Shown here: positions 43,705 to 52,827 of the stretch, one piece after another
Numbering within the stretch: the first letter of the stretch is position 1
How the letters are laid out: every line of letters begins with the position of its first letter
Translations under genes and position numbers: made by a program
The notes under the pieces: model-generated
What the model was told of the DNA's origin: nothing
Databases searched by the model: none
What the model saw: the letters and a program-made list of their open reading frames with translations, nothing else
From: an uncultured Gemmatimonadota bacterium
GTDB taxonomy: Bacteria; Gemmatimonadota; Gemmatimonadetes; Gemmatimonadales; Gemmatimonadaceae
Reading direction: 5' to 3'
DNA length: 64,000 nucleotides
Assembly (NCBI GenBank): GCA_902826615.1
Contig: CADEFN010000002.1
Location: 186,001 to 250,000, forward strand

Positions 43705-44711
43705 CGCGGCCGCCCAAAAAGGCGAAATGGTGGAAGCACCCGGCGATTCGTATCGTCGGCAGCGGTGTGATGCTCGCGCTGTTGTTCACGATCCTTCCGT
43801 TCGGCGACATGCGGCGCGCCATCGCGGCCATGCCGTGGTATGTCTGGCCCGCCGCCCTGGCCACGTACATGTGTCTCCATCTCATCGGCGTGGCCAAGTG
43901 GCGCCTGATGACCAACGTCGCTGGCGCAGGACTGTCCTTTGGCGCGGCCGCACGGGCGTACTACTGGGGACTCTTCGGCAACACCTTCCTGCCTTCCATC
44001 GTTGGCGGTGACGCGGTCCGGATGGCAACAGCGATGCGACATGTGCGATCGGGCCATGGACTGGTCCTTGGCAGTCTGGTCGACCGCTTTCTCGACATTA
44101 TCGGGCTGGTCCTGGTGGCCGGCGTCGGCGCCTGGTTGTCGCCCCTCGCCCTCGGCCCCGAAAGCCGCACCATTTTTCTGGTGGCGATCGGCGTGCTGAC
44201 CGCCGCCGGTCTCGGCGGTCTCGCGGTGCTGTGGTTTTTTCCCGTGCGGCGTCTCCCCTTCAAGGTTCGCCGCAAACTCGTCCCCTTGCGCCGGGCCGTC
44301 CGCGCGACGGCGGGAAACCCTTGGTCGTTAGGCGCGGCGCTGGGGCTCGGCGCACTGCTGCAGTCCCTGCTGGTCGTGCTCAACTGGGGACTCGGTATCG
44401 CGATCGGCATCGACATTCCGCTCTATGTGTGGCTCTTCGTGTGGCCGCTGGCCAAGATCTCGGGGCTCCTGCCCGTCACCCAGGGTGGGATTGGTGTTCG
44501 CGAGGCCGCACAGGCCGCCCTGTTCGCGCCCTTTGGTGTGAGCGCCGTGAAAGCCGTTGCGACCGGATTGGTGTTCGAAGTGGTCATCATCAGTGGTGGC
44601 TTGCTCGGTGGTGCGCTGGCGTGGCTCAGCGGCGCGCGCCACTCCCCGGCGACTGGTGCTCCCATCAGTCCCGTCACTCACGCCGGACCCCTGCCACCGC
44701 ACGCCGCGTAA
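43701..44711 (+). CDS. Lysylphosphatidylglycerol synthase TM-domain/UPF0104 flippase-like protein
   Basis: 336 residues, about eight hydrophobic segments. Conserved features of the family: [44 protein letters not shown], and a late [16 protein letters not shown]. This domain forms the flippase half of MprF and also occurs alone in polysaccharide clusters (AglD/AglR-like), where it is thought to aid translocation of lipid-linked sugars. Here it follows a GT2 that makes such a lipid by inference. ATGA overlap upstream. Confidence 0.88.
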   Translation: MTRPPKKAKWWKHPAIRIVGSGVMLALLFTILPFGDMRRAIAAMPWYVWPAALATYMCLHLIGVAKWRLMTNVAGAGLSFGAAARAYYWGLFGNTFLPSIVGGDAVRMATAMRHVRSGHGLVLGSLVDRFLDIIGLVLVAGVGAWLSPLALGPESRTIFLVAIGVLTAAGLGGLAVLWFFPVRRLPFKVRRKLVPLRRAVRATAGNPWSLGAALGLGALLQSLLVVLNWGLGIAIGIDIPLYVWLFVWPLAKISGLLPVTQGGIGVREAAQAALFAPFGVSAVKAVATGLVFEVVIISGGLLGGALAWLSGARHSPATGAPISPVTHAGPLPPHAA

Positions 44712-44763
44712 GGCGCGTGCGGAGCGGCATGGTATTTCCCTGAACTTTTCCGAGGTTTCTGAC

Positions 44764-45828
44764 ATGCGATTCGGGCTGATCGGTGCGGGCAAAATTGGTA
44801 TGCTCCGCGCCAAGTCCATTCTGGAGCATCGCGACACGCAGCTTGTGGCGATCCTCGATACCAATGCGGACGCTGCACGGGCCACGGCTGGCTCGAGCGG
44901 TGCTGCCATCTGCAGCTCACTGACGGCATTCCTCGATGTTCCGATGGACGCCGTGATTGTGTCGTCGCCTATCCAGTTCCACGAGGAGCAGTGCATCGCC
45001 GCCTTTGCGCGCGGGCTCCATGTGTTGTGCGAAAAGCCGTTGACCAACTCGGTGGCCAGTGCGCAGCGCGTGGTCGATGCCGCGCTGGCGGCCAAGCGGG
45101 CGCTGGGTGTCGGCTTCAATCTCCGGTATTATCCCGCCATCGCCTTCATGCGCGATGCCATCGATGCCGGCCAGATCGGGAACCTGGATCATCTGCGTGT
45201 CTTTGGTGGGCACGACGGCCTGCACAACTTCGCCGCCGACTGGCAGTACAAGGCACCCGTGTCGGGTGGCGGCTCCATGTGGGACGTGGGCATTCACATG
45301 TCCGACCTTGCGCGCTACTTCCTGGGCGAGGTGACCGAGGTGTACGGCATCGTGTCGGAGAAGGTCTGGGCACTGCCCGGCAGCGAAGACAACGCCACCG
45401 TTGTCATGCGCAACCCGGCGGGAATCCCGGCCGCCTACGAGGCCACGTGGACCGAATGGAAAGGGTATCAGTTCTACGTGGAGGCCTATGGCGACCGCGG
45501 CATGGTGCGCGGTGCGTATGCGCCCATGCAGAACGTGCTCATCACCTCCAGCAAACCGGGGGCAGCGCGCAGCAAGCAGCGCCGGCTCTACCCCGAGATC
45601 ATGGTGCGCGAAAAACTGTACAGCTGGAAGTCCACGGCGCTCCTCTCGTTCAAGGAAGAGCTCAACGACTTTCTCGGACTCTGTGCTGGTGACACCAAGC
45701 GTCGCATTGCCGATGGATTTGCCGGTCTGCGGTCCATCGAAATTGCGGCGGCGGCGCGTCAGAGCACCGAAACACGAGAGGCCGTGCATCTCCCTGCGCT
45801 CGGCCGTATGCCCGCCTGCGCTCGATGA
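44764..45828 (+). CDS. Gfo/Idh/MocA family oxidoreductase
   Basis: 354 residues from ATG 44764 (the longer open frame to 44557 lies inside the previous gene). Rossmann start RFGLIGAGKIGMLRA, then the family motif CEKPLTNS with the catalytic-region Lys, and a C-terminal beta-sheet domain with GGSMWDVGIHMSDLARYFLG. Family role: NAD(P)-dependent oxidation or reduction of sugars or nucleotide sugars; in glycan clusters often sugar 3-oxidases or reductases. Overlaps the next gene (ATGA). Confidence 0.9.
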   Translation: MRFGLIGAGKIGMLRAKSILEHRDTQLVAILDTNADAARATAGSSGAAICSSLTAFLDVPMDAVIVSSPIQFHEEQCIAAFARGLHVLCEKPLTNSVASAQRVVDAALAAKRALGVGFNLRYYPAIAFMRDAIDAGQIGNLDHLRVFGGHDGLHNFAADWQYKAPVSGGGSMWDVGIHMSDLARYFLGEVTEVYGIVSEKVWALPGSEDNATVVMRNPAGIPAAYEATWTEWKGYQFYVEAYGDRGMVRGAYAPMQNVLITSSKPGAARSKQRRLYPEIMVREKLYSWKSTALLSFKEELNDFLGLCAGDTKRRIADGFAGLRSIEIAAAARQSTETREAVHLPALGRMPACAR

Positions 45829-46733
45829 CAGCGCCCATTGGAGGGGCCGCACTCTCGTTTGTGGTCCCCGCCGTAAACGAGTACTCGGACCTGCAGAAGA
45901 CCCTTGGGGCGCTGCACCGGGAATCGAGCGACGTGGCACTCGATGTGATCGTCGTGTCCCGCCTGGGCACGGCCTTCGGTGACCGGGCCCGGGCGGAATT
46001 CCCCTGGGTCCGAGTGCTCGACGTGGCCAGTGACATGCCGATTCCCCAGATGCGCGCGGCGGGCTTTGCCGTCACGAAGGCCCCGCGAGTGGCGGTCATT
46101 GAAGACCATGTGCAAGTGCCCGCGGGGTGGGGAAAGCGTGCGCTGGCACTGTCGACGCCGGAGGATGTGGTCAGCGCCGGCCCGGTGATGAACCTTGCCA
46201 CATCGACGCTCATCGACCGCGTGGCGTTTTTGTGTGAGTACTCGCATTGCCTTCCGCCGGTTGCCTCCGGCGTATCGGATTGGCTGCCCGGCAACAGTGT
46301 TGTGTATCCGGCACCCCTCCTGTCGCGCCATGCGGCGACCGTTGCAGCCGGCGGCTGGGAGAACGAGCTGCATGAGTCGATGAAGCGCGAAGGCGCCACC
46401 TTGCGTTTTGCCAGCGAGCTCGAGATCGGGCATGACAAGCACTACTCGTTTTGGGAGTATTTCTCGCAGCGATACATCTACGCCCGATCGTACGCTGCCA
46501 ATCGCGTGCGTGGACAAGGCTTCGCCGGGCGCGTGGCCAGGTCTGCCGCAACCGTGGCCCTCCCCGCCATCCTCCTGCTGCGCATTGCCCAGCGTGCATG
46601 GGCTCGGCCACCGTACCGCTCCACGTTTCTGGCGGGCCTCCCGCTGCTCACCCTGTTCGTGACCTCCTGGGCGGCCGGAGAAATTGCCGGGTATCTCCTT
46701 GGCGGTGGCGATGCGCTGAGCCGGGTACGCTGA
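45825..46733 (+). CDS. Atypical GT2-like glycosyltransferase with EDH in place of DxD
   Basis: 302 residues. GT-A-like start ALSFVVPAVNEYSDLQKTLGAL; the usual DxD region reads RVAVIEDHVQVPAGWGKRAL. The middle has GNSVVYPAPLLSR and the later acceptor-side ELEIGHDKHYSFWEYFSQRYIYAR; two hydrophobic segments end the protein. The same architecture is seen in the protein at 58505-59380. Likely a membrane-associated transferase, but catalytic competence with EDH is inferred only. Coupled to the MocA-type gene upstream. Confidence 0.72.
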   Translation: MTAPIGGAALSFVVPAVNEYSDLQKTLGALHRESSDVALDVIVVSRLGTAFGDRARAEFPWVRVLDVASDMPIPQMRAAGFAVTKAPRVAVIEDHVQVPAGWGKRALALSTPEDVVSAGPVMNLATSTLIDRVAFLCEYSHCLPPVASGVSDWLPGNSVVYPAPLLSRHAATVAAGGWENELHESMKREGATLRFASELEIGHDKHYSFWEYFSQRYIYARSYAANRVRGQGFAGRVARSAATVALPAILLLRIAQRAWARPPYRSTFLAGLPLLTLFVTSWAAGEIAGYLLGGGDALSRVR

Positions 46734-46749
46734 GCACCGGTCACAGGCC

Positions 46750-48222
46750 ATGACCAGGCGACTCGCGGTGACCGTGTTTCTGGTGTACGCACTCTTCGCG
46801 ACCACCAACGTAGTGCGCGAGACCTACCTCTCGATCACGCTCGCCGAACGCGGATCCATCCGCGTGGACGAGTATCTGGGGTTGCACCCCGATCTCTTCG
46901 AGATTCCGGGGCGGGGCGCCTACATCAACAACAACCCCGGCGCGTCGGTTTTCGGCGCCGTGCCATACCTGGTGGCACGACCTGCACTATCGATGTTGTT
47001 CTCCCGCTATCCGGGATTGCTCGCCCCCAAGGCCGCCGCCACATACGACGACCCGCGGCCCAACCGAAGCAAATTCCTCAACCGCGCCAGGGAACGCGGC
47101 CTGGACATCAAGCTCGGGCTTGCCGCCCTCATCACGCAGGCCGGGCTCATGGCCCCGTTAGGCGCGCTGATGGCGTGGCTCATGATGCAGTTCCTGGTGC
47201 ACCGCGGCGTGCAGGAGCGCAGTGCCGCCTGGTGGGCCCTGCTGTACGCCGTTGGAACCCCAATGCTGTTTCGCTCGGCGTTCCTCAATCAGAACGCCCT
47301 CCTCGCGCATCTGACGCTGGGGGCATGGATCGCCATGGTGGGGCTGAAACCCCGAGGCGACGAGGCCGACATCCCGGTCGGCGGACTCCTCCTGGCGGGG
47401 CTCCTCCTGGGTGTCGGCCTTGCCTGCGACTACAGCGCGGCACCGCTGCTCCTGGTCTTTGGCTTGATGGCGGTCTTCACCGGCTGGCGACGCGGGCTTG
47501 TGCGCGGCGTCCGTGACGGCGCGCTCTTCACCGCCGGGGCGCTCCCACCCATGCTGCTCTTGCTCGTTTATCAGCAGGCGGCTTTTGGTGCCCCCTGGTT
47601 CCCGGCACAGCGGTACATGCCGGCTACCGAGTACTCCGTGGTGGGGTGGAACGGCTTCTTCGTGCCAACGGCAGAGCTGCTCCTTGGCAACCTGTTCGAT
47701 CTGCGCTACGGCCTGCTCGCCTTCTGTCCCCTGCTGGTCTGGGGATTCCTGCCCTCCCGTGGTCGCAGCATCGACCTGATCTCGCGGCGCGAGTGGGGCT
47801 GGATCCTGGCGATCTTTGCCGGCCTCTATCTCTTCTCGAGTGCCAACCAGTTCGCGAGCCTGCAGTGGAATACGGGCGTGCGATATCTCGTCCCTGCCCT
47901 CCCGCTCCTCTTCCTTGCGGCCGCAGGTCCCCTTCGGCGCGCGGGAGCCCCACTGCGTGTGCTGACCATTGGTGTCACCGTCTGCATCGCGCTGGCCATT
48001 TCGATGGTGCGGGAGGATGTGCCAACGTCACTTCGATCCGTCCTGACCGATGGGCCGACGCTTCCGATATTCATTGTCCTCGAAAAGGTGGCCTCGGGAT
48101 ACCCAGCGCTTCAGGTGGGGCGTCTGCTCCCCCCAGTCCTGGTGATTGCGGCGGCGCTCGTCCTCGGCCTGGTCTGGCGCCGGGCACCGGGCACACCGGT
48201 CCGGGTGCAGGGAGCTCGTTAG
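46750..48222 (+). CDS. Large polytopic membrane protein, GT-C-like
   Basis: 490 residues with ten or more hydrophobic segments. The first periplasmic loop carries SIRVDEYLGLHPDLFE, an acidic pair in the place expected for GT-C enzymes, followed by YINNNPGASVFGAVPYL. I cannot assign it to a named family; it resembles uncharacterised membrane proteins found in glycan clusters. Position between a GT2 and a clear GT-C gene supports a glycan role. Ends with CGT-TAG in a CGTTAGG motif, 3 bases before the next ATG. Confidence 0.7.
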   Translation: MTRRLAVTVFLVYALFATTNVVRETYLSITLAERGSIRVDEYLGLHPDLFEIPGRGAYINNNPGASVFGAVPYLVARPALSMLFSRYPGLLAPKAAATYDDPRPNRSKFLNRARERGLDIKLGLAALITQAGLMAPLGALMAWLMMQFLVHRGVQERSAAWWALLYAVGTPMLFRSAFLNQNALLAHLTLGAWIAMVGLKPRGDEADIPVGGLLLAGLLLGVGLACDYSAAPLLLVFGLMAVFTGWRRGLVRGVRDGALFTAGALPPMLLLLVYQQAAFGAPWFPAQRYMPATEYSVVGWNGFFVPTAELLLGNLFDLRYGLLAFCPLLVWGFLPSRGRSIDLISRREWGWILAIFAGLYLFSSANQFASLQWNTGVRYLVPALPLLFLAAAGPLRRAGAPLRVLTIGVTVCIALAISMVREDVPTSLRSVLTDGPTLPIFIVLEKVASGYPALQVGRLLPPVLVIAAALVLGLVWRRAPGTPVRVQGAR

Positions 48223-48225
48223 GTC

Positions 48226-50070
48226 ATGACACCCCTCGCCGCCCTCTGGCCGGTGCTCCTCCTGCTCGGGGCCGAGTGGCTGCGCGTCTCGCCACTCCCG
48301 CTCATGGCCCTTCTTGGGGTGCTGGTGGTCGCAGCAGTTGGCGGTTTGGCATTCTCCCCCGCATTCCGGGTACATCGTGGATTGCGCTGGCCGGTGGTGT
48401 TGCTGGGCGCTGCGGCCTGTGCCGTCGCCGGGCTTCCCGCGCTGCTTCCCCTGGGACAGGGCGTACGCGTTTACGAATTCGGACACGCGGTGGCGCCGGT
48501 GATCGCCATGCTGGCGGTCGTTCCCTGGCTCCCCTGGAGCGCACAAGACGGGAATTCCCGATGGGGAAGCGGGCGGGGTGCGGCGGCGGCTGTGGTGATC
48601 AGTGTGCTGCTGATCGTCGCGTTTCACCGATGGTACGTCGGCCCCAACGCGGTGATCGCGGACGAGGGGGGATATCTGCTGCAGGCAGGTTGGCTCGAAC
48701 ACGGGTGGCTGGGCTGGCGCATTCCGCCGGGGACCGATGAGTTTTTCGTCAACCGGCATGTCGTGCTGCGCGATGGCGTGTTGTACGGCCAGTATCCGCC
48801 CGGGTGGCCGGCCCTGGTGGCGGCCTTCTCTCGTGTGGGGCTGCGGCAGGCCGCCGGCGCCCTGCTGGCCCTTGCCACGTTAGGCGCCACCTGGCGGCTG
48901 GCGGACACCCTCGGCGGTCGCCGCGTAGCCGCCGTCGCGGTCAGCGTCCTTGCCTCCTCCATCTGGTTTGTCGGTTCGGGCGCCAGCTGGATGTCGCATC
49001 TCCCGGGGATGCTCGCGCTGGTGGTGGCCGCCTGGCTGCTCCTGCGTGCCGAACAGACCACGGGCCGGACCCGTGCGCTGGCCTGGACCGGCACGGGCAT
49101 CGCACTCGGCGTGACCTTCGCCACACGGCCATTCACCGCCCTCGCACTCGCGGCGTCATTGGTCATCTGGCGGCTCGGCGTGTCGCCCGTTGCTCGCCAG
49201 AACGCCTGGCGGGCGCTGCCATGGCTTTGTGTCGGAGGCTTGCCCTTCGCTGCTGCCGTCATGGCCGTCAACCACACGCTCTCGGGGTCGGTCACCACGT
49301 TCGGATACACCGCAGTGCATGGGCACCACCACGACCTTGGCTTTGGCCCGCGCGGATTCCTTCTCTACAGCGACCTGCTCGAACGCGTGCCGTCGCTCAT
49401 TGACTTCAGTGTCCAGCGCGCCATCGCCAATTTCTTCATTCGCGGTCGCGACATGCTGTACGGGTTTGTCCCGCTATACGTGACTATCCCACTCCTGCTG
49501 GCGGCACGTCATCATGGTGTCGCGTTGCAATGGCGGCATGTACTGCCCTTTGTCGTGCTCCCCCTGGCGTACTTCTTCTACTGGAGTGCCGACACCCGCT
49601 TTCACGTCGAGCTCCTGCCACTGATGGCCATCGGGTGTGCGGTGCTGCTGGTTGGCGTCGCTCAACGGAACGCGTCGATGGCGTCAGCGTTGCTGGGCGT
49701 TCTCCTGCTGGGAAGCTGGGGCATGATGCTCCGCGGCGAAGGCAATGCGGGCCGAGGTGCATACGCCGAAACGCCCTGGCGCCTGTATCAGCCGCGCGGC
49801 GGGACACGCCCCCTCTACGACACCGTCGATTCGCTCCAGCGAGCCCACGGTCAGCTGCTCCTCTTCTCCCGGGACTCCACGTCGCAGTTCGATACGCAAC
49901 TCGCTCGACTGATGACATACAACGGCGATGGCGACACCGGTCCAGTGCTGGTGGCACGGGACCGCGGCCCACGCAACACCCTGCTCACGCAGCGCTTCCC
50001 GAATCGCACGCCCTTCCTTGTCGTCCGGCCAAAGGATGGCTCCGCTCCACGGTTCATTTCAATTCCCTGA
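48226..50070 (+). CDS. GT-C-like membrane glycosyltransferase
   Basis: 614 residues, about 14 hydrophobic segments; the first four (to about residue 135) form an extra N-terminal block before the catalytic loop VIADEGGYLLQAGWLEHGW with D146-E147. The same DExxYLLQA loop occurs in the protein at 52824-54836, so the two are likely paralogues. A soluble C-terminal part follows. Family role as for other GT-C: periplasmic transfer from a lipid-phosphate sugar. Donor and acceptor unknown. Confidence 0.8.
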   Translation: MTPLAALWPVLLLLGAEWLRVSPLPLMALLGVLVVAAVGGLAFSPAFRVHRGLRWPVVLLGAAACAVAGLPALLPLGQGVRVYEFGHAVAPVIAMLAVVPWLPWSAQDGNSRWGSGRGAAAAVVISVLLIVAFHRWYVGPNAVIADEGGYLLQAGWLEHGWLGWRIPPGTDEFFVNRHVVLRDGVLYGQYPPGWPALVAAFSRVGLRQAAGALLALATLGATWRLADTLGGRRVAAVAVSVLASSIWFVGSGASWMSHLPGMLALVVAAWLLLRAEQTTGRTRALAWTGTGIALGVTFATRPFTALALAASLVIWRLGVSPVARQNAWRALPWLCVGGLPFAAAVMAVNHTLSGSVTTFGYTAVHGHHHDLGFGPRGFLLYSDLLERVPSLIDFSVQRAIANFFIRGRDMLYGFVPLYVTIPLLLAARHHGVALQWRHVLPFVVLPLAYFFYWSADTRFHVELLPLMAIGCAVLLVGVAQRNASMASALLGVLLLGSWGMMLRGEGNAGRGAYAETPWRLYQPRGGTRPLYDTVDSLQRAHGQLLLFSRDSTSQFDTQLARLMTYNGDGDTGPVLVARDRGPRNTLLTQRFPNRTPFLVVRPKDGSAPRFISIP

Positions 50071-50087
50071 GACTCCACCTCCCGTCG

Positions 50088-51881
50088 ATGACTGTGCCTG
50101 AAGTCACCAGACCATCCCGTGCCGCCATCGTCGGAAATGCCGTGCGATGGGGAGCGGCTGGCGGTTTGCTGACCGGATGGGGGCACGCGGCACTGGTGAT
50201 GTGGCAGCAGCAGTCGGGCGGCTTTGCGTGGTTCAGCCGCGAGTTTGTCTGGATGGCGCCGATGGCCTACACCATACTCTTTGTCAGTGTGTGCGTCGGG
50301 CTCGCTGCGTTAGGCATGGTGTGGCCGTCACTGGGGTCCAGCCGCGTGATGGTGTGGGTGGTGACGGCCCTCGGGGTGTTCGGGCTCCTGCTTCCCTACT
50401 CGCAGATTGCCACCTGGGCGTCGGCGCTGGCCGCTGTGGGCGCCGCGACACAAGTGGCAAGGCTGGTGGCGACCCGGACCCGAGGCGCAAATCAGGCCGG
50501 CACATGGGTCGCCACGGGACTGGCCCTCGCTACCCTCGGCGCTGCGTTCGTGGTGGGCACGATGCGCACGGGACGTGAGCGTTCGGCGCTGTCCGCGTTA
50601 CCCACGCCATCGCCGGGCGCGCCCAATGTCCTGCTGATCATCCTCGACACGGTGCGGGCGGCGTCACTTTCGTTGTACGGCTACGACGTGCCGACCACTC
50701 CAGCACTGTCCCGATGGGCGGCGCAAGGTGTGACGTTCGACTACGCCATCTCCCCGGCTCCGTGGACGCTGCCTACCCATGCGTCGATTTTTACCGGCGC
50801 GCCTGCGAGCGAACTGTCGACACAGTGGGTAAAGCCCCTCGACACCACGCGACGCACCCTCGCCGAGGCGTTGCGAGACAAGGGATACGCAACCGCGGGC
50901 GTGGTCGCCAACCACGCCTACACCGCCTGGGACTCTGGGCTCGATCGCGGGTTCGTGCATTACGCGGACTACCTCGTGTCGGCCAAGCAGATGATCCGCA
51001 GCACGTCGTACACCCAGACGAAACTCTTCGGCGACCTGCGGGCGGCCGGCGGCATGGCGGAACAACTGCGCGCACTCGCGAACTTCGGCCTCTCCGTTGA
51101 AGCCAAACACACCAGTGCGCGACGCACGGCCGACCTGGTGACCGGGCACTTCCTGGAGTGGCAGGCCGGCATCGCGGGCCGCCCCTTCTTTGCGTTCCTC
51201 AACTACTACGACGCCCACCTGCCCTATTACTCGCCAGCGACTTTCACGCCGGTGGTGAAGGGCACCGGGGCACGCGCCGCCTACGAAAACGCGATCGCCT
51301 GGCTCGACCAATCGCTCGACGGGTTGTTCAAGACCCTCCAGGAACGCGGGGTCCTGGACAACACCATCGTGATCGTCACGTCCGACCACGGCGAGCTCTT
51401 TCAGGAGTTCGGCCTCTCCGGACATGCACACAACGTGTACCTCAACACCATCCGTGTCCCGCTGATCATCCGGTACCCGGCGCGTGTTCCGGCGGACGTA
51501 CGCGTGACGCAGGAGGTGTCACTCCGCGACCTCCCGGCGACGATCGGCGCGCTCGCCGGCGTGGGCGACCTGGGATTGCCGGGCGAGAGCCTGGTGCCAC
51601 TCTGGGCCGGCGGCGCGCGGGCAGGAAGCCCTGCGGTCTCGGAGGTGGGGCAGGCGCCTAACGTCCCGAAAGAGTTCCCGACGGCGACGGGGTCACTCGT
51701 GGCGCTGCTCGACAGCGCGCATCACTACATCAGTTCCACCGACGGGACCGAACACCTCTTTCCCTACCGGGATGCGGCGAACGCGACGACCGATCTCTCC
51801 GGTTCAGGGGCCCCTCCGCTTGCGAACCTGCGCAACCGGCTGGCCACCCTGCGTCCGCAGCACCGACGCGCGGCGCGCTGA
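50088..51881 (+). CDS. Membrane-anchored sulfatase-fold enzyme without formylglycine motif
   Basis: 597 residues from ATG 50088. Four to five hydrophobic segments (about 15-160) lead to an alkaline-phosphatase/sulfatase-superfamily domain: NVLLIILDTVRA with metal Asp187, PWTLPTHASIFTG with Thr227 at the nucleophile position, and a late TSDHGELFQEFGLSGHAHNVY with Asp-His metal ligands. The C/S-x-P-x-R motif needed for formylglycine is absent, so this is not a conventional sulfatase; the Thr nucleophile fits phosphoethanolamine or phosphoglycerol transferases and related phosphotransferases. Could decorate the glycan or lipid. Paralogue at 61146-62969. Confidence 0.85.
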   Translation: MTVPEVTRPSRAAIVGNAVRWGAAGGLLTGWGHAALVMWQQQSGGFAWFSREFVWMAPMAYTILFVSVCVGLAALGMVWPSLGSSRVMVWVVTALGVFGLLLPYSQIATWASALAAVGAATQVARLVATRTRGANQAGTWVATGLALATLGAAFVVGTMRTGRERSALSALPTPSPGAPNVLLIILDTVRAASLSLYGYDVPTTPALSRWAAQGVTFDYAISPAPWTLPTHASIFTGAPASELSTQWVKPLDTTRRTLAEALRDKGYATAGVVANHAYTAWDSGLDRGFVHYADYLVSAKQMIRSTSYTQTKLFGDLRAAGGMAEQLRALANFGLSVEAKHTSARRTADLVTGHFLEWQAGIAGRPFFAFLNYYDAHLPYYSPATFTPVVKGTGARAAYENAIAWLDQSLDGLFKTLQERGVLDNTIVIVTSDHGELFQEFGLSGHAHNVYLNTIRVPLIIRYPARVPADVRVTQEVSLRDLPATIGALAGVGDLGLPGESLVPLWAGGARAGSPAVSEVGQAPNVPKEFPTATGSLVALLDSAHHYISSTDGTEHLFPYRDAANATTDLSGSGAPPLANLRNRLATLRPQHRRAAR

Positions 51882-51888
51882 CCGGCGC

Positions 51889-52827
51889 CTAACGGCTCGC
51901 GCGCTCCGCGTCCGCGACGGCCGCCCGCACGATGGCATCGAGATCGCTGGGCAACGTGTCGCCGAGGAGTTCTCGCATGCGTGTGACCGGCACAACCAGG
52001 CCGCTGGTATCGCCCGGGAGTGAGGGGATCGCGCCGAACTGCAGCTGTTCCGTCGAGAGCGCGAGGGCACTGGCTGCCGCTCGCACAAAGTCCCGAACGG
52101 GGCGCGGTACTCCACTCGCCAGGTTGACCACGCTGCCGGGCGCCCACGGCGCCACGGCGACATCGGCCAGCGCACGCGCGACGTCTCGTACCCAGGCGAA
52201 ATCGCGTTCCTGTTCGCCCCCCGACAGCGGCACTGCCCGCCCATCACGCGCCGCGCGCAACGTGGGAAAGAGTCGCGACTCCGCTTCACCGTCCCCAAAC
52301 ACCGTGAACAGCCGAGCCACGGCAAGCCTCGCCCCCGTCTCGCGGGCGATGGCCACTATGCGTCTGGTTCCTTCGAGTTTGGTGCGTCCGTAGAGACCTG
52401 CCGGATCGCCCACCGCTGCTTCGTCCTGCACCCGGACATCGCCATATTCGGCCGCCGAGCCCGCGTGGATCAGGACAGCGGCATGACGGGCACAAACACT
52501 CGCCAGCACCGCGGCACACACAACGTTGAGGGCCTGCGCCAGGTCCGGATCGGTTTCTCCCCGCACCACACCGTAGCCGGCAAGGTTGAAGACGTGCGAG
52601 GGCCTGTGCTCCGCGACGAGTGCGTCGATCGTGCCGGGCACCGTCAGATCGGCCTCCACCCAGGTCGCGGCCATGTGCCAGCGTTCAAGGAGGGCGTCTA
52701 CCCGGGCGCGGCTTCGCGTCACGGCAACCACAGGGACGCCACGGTGCGACAACTCCCACGTGACCCAGCGTCCGATGAATCCCGTGGCACCACACACCAG
52801 GGCACACCGGATCGGGGCGCCCGTCAT
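51889..52827 (-). CDS. NAD-dependent sugar epimerase/dehydratase (extended SDR)
   Basis: 312 residues. NAD(P) loop CGATGFIGRWV near 13-23, HAGSAAEYGD and the Y-x3-K in LYGRTKLEG. Shorter than the two other SDRs in the window and of the RfbD/GDP-4-keto-6-deoxy-mannose reductase or epimerase-like subgroup; ends in ERASR with CGT-TAG in CCTAACG. ATG overlaps the stop region of the large membrane protein that lies downstream on the same strand, so they are co-expressed. Substrate unknown. Confidence 0.85.
   Translation of the reverse strand: MTGAPIRCALVCGATGFIGRWVTWELSHRGVPVVAVTRSRARVDALLERWHMAATWVEADLTVPGTIDALVAEHRPSHVFNLAGYGVVRGETDPDLAQALNVVCAAVLASVCARHAAVLIHAGSAAEYGDVRVQDEAAVGDPAGLYGRTKLEGTRRIVAIARETGARLAVARLFTVFGDGEAESRLFPTLRAARDGRAVPLSGGEQERDFAWVRDVARALADVAVAPWAPGSVVNLASGVPRPVRDFVRAAASALALSTEQLQFGAIPSLPGDTSGLVVPVTRMRELLGDTLPSDLDAIVRAAVADAERASR

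Noticed and set aside
49530-50087. N-terminal extension of the sulfatase-fold gene by 186 codons
   Set aside because: Lies inside the preceding GT-C gene in another frame; the true start is ATG 50088, right before the first membrane segment.
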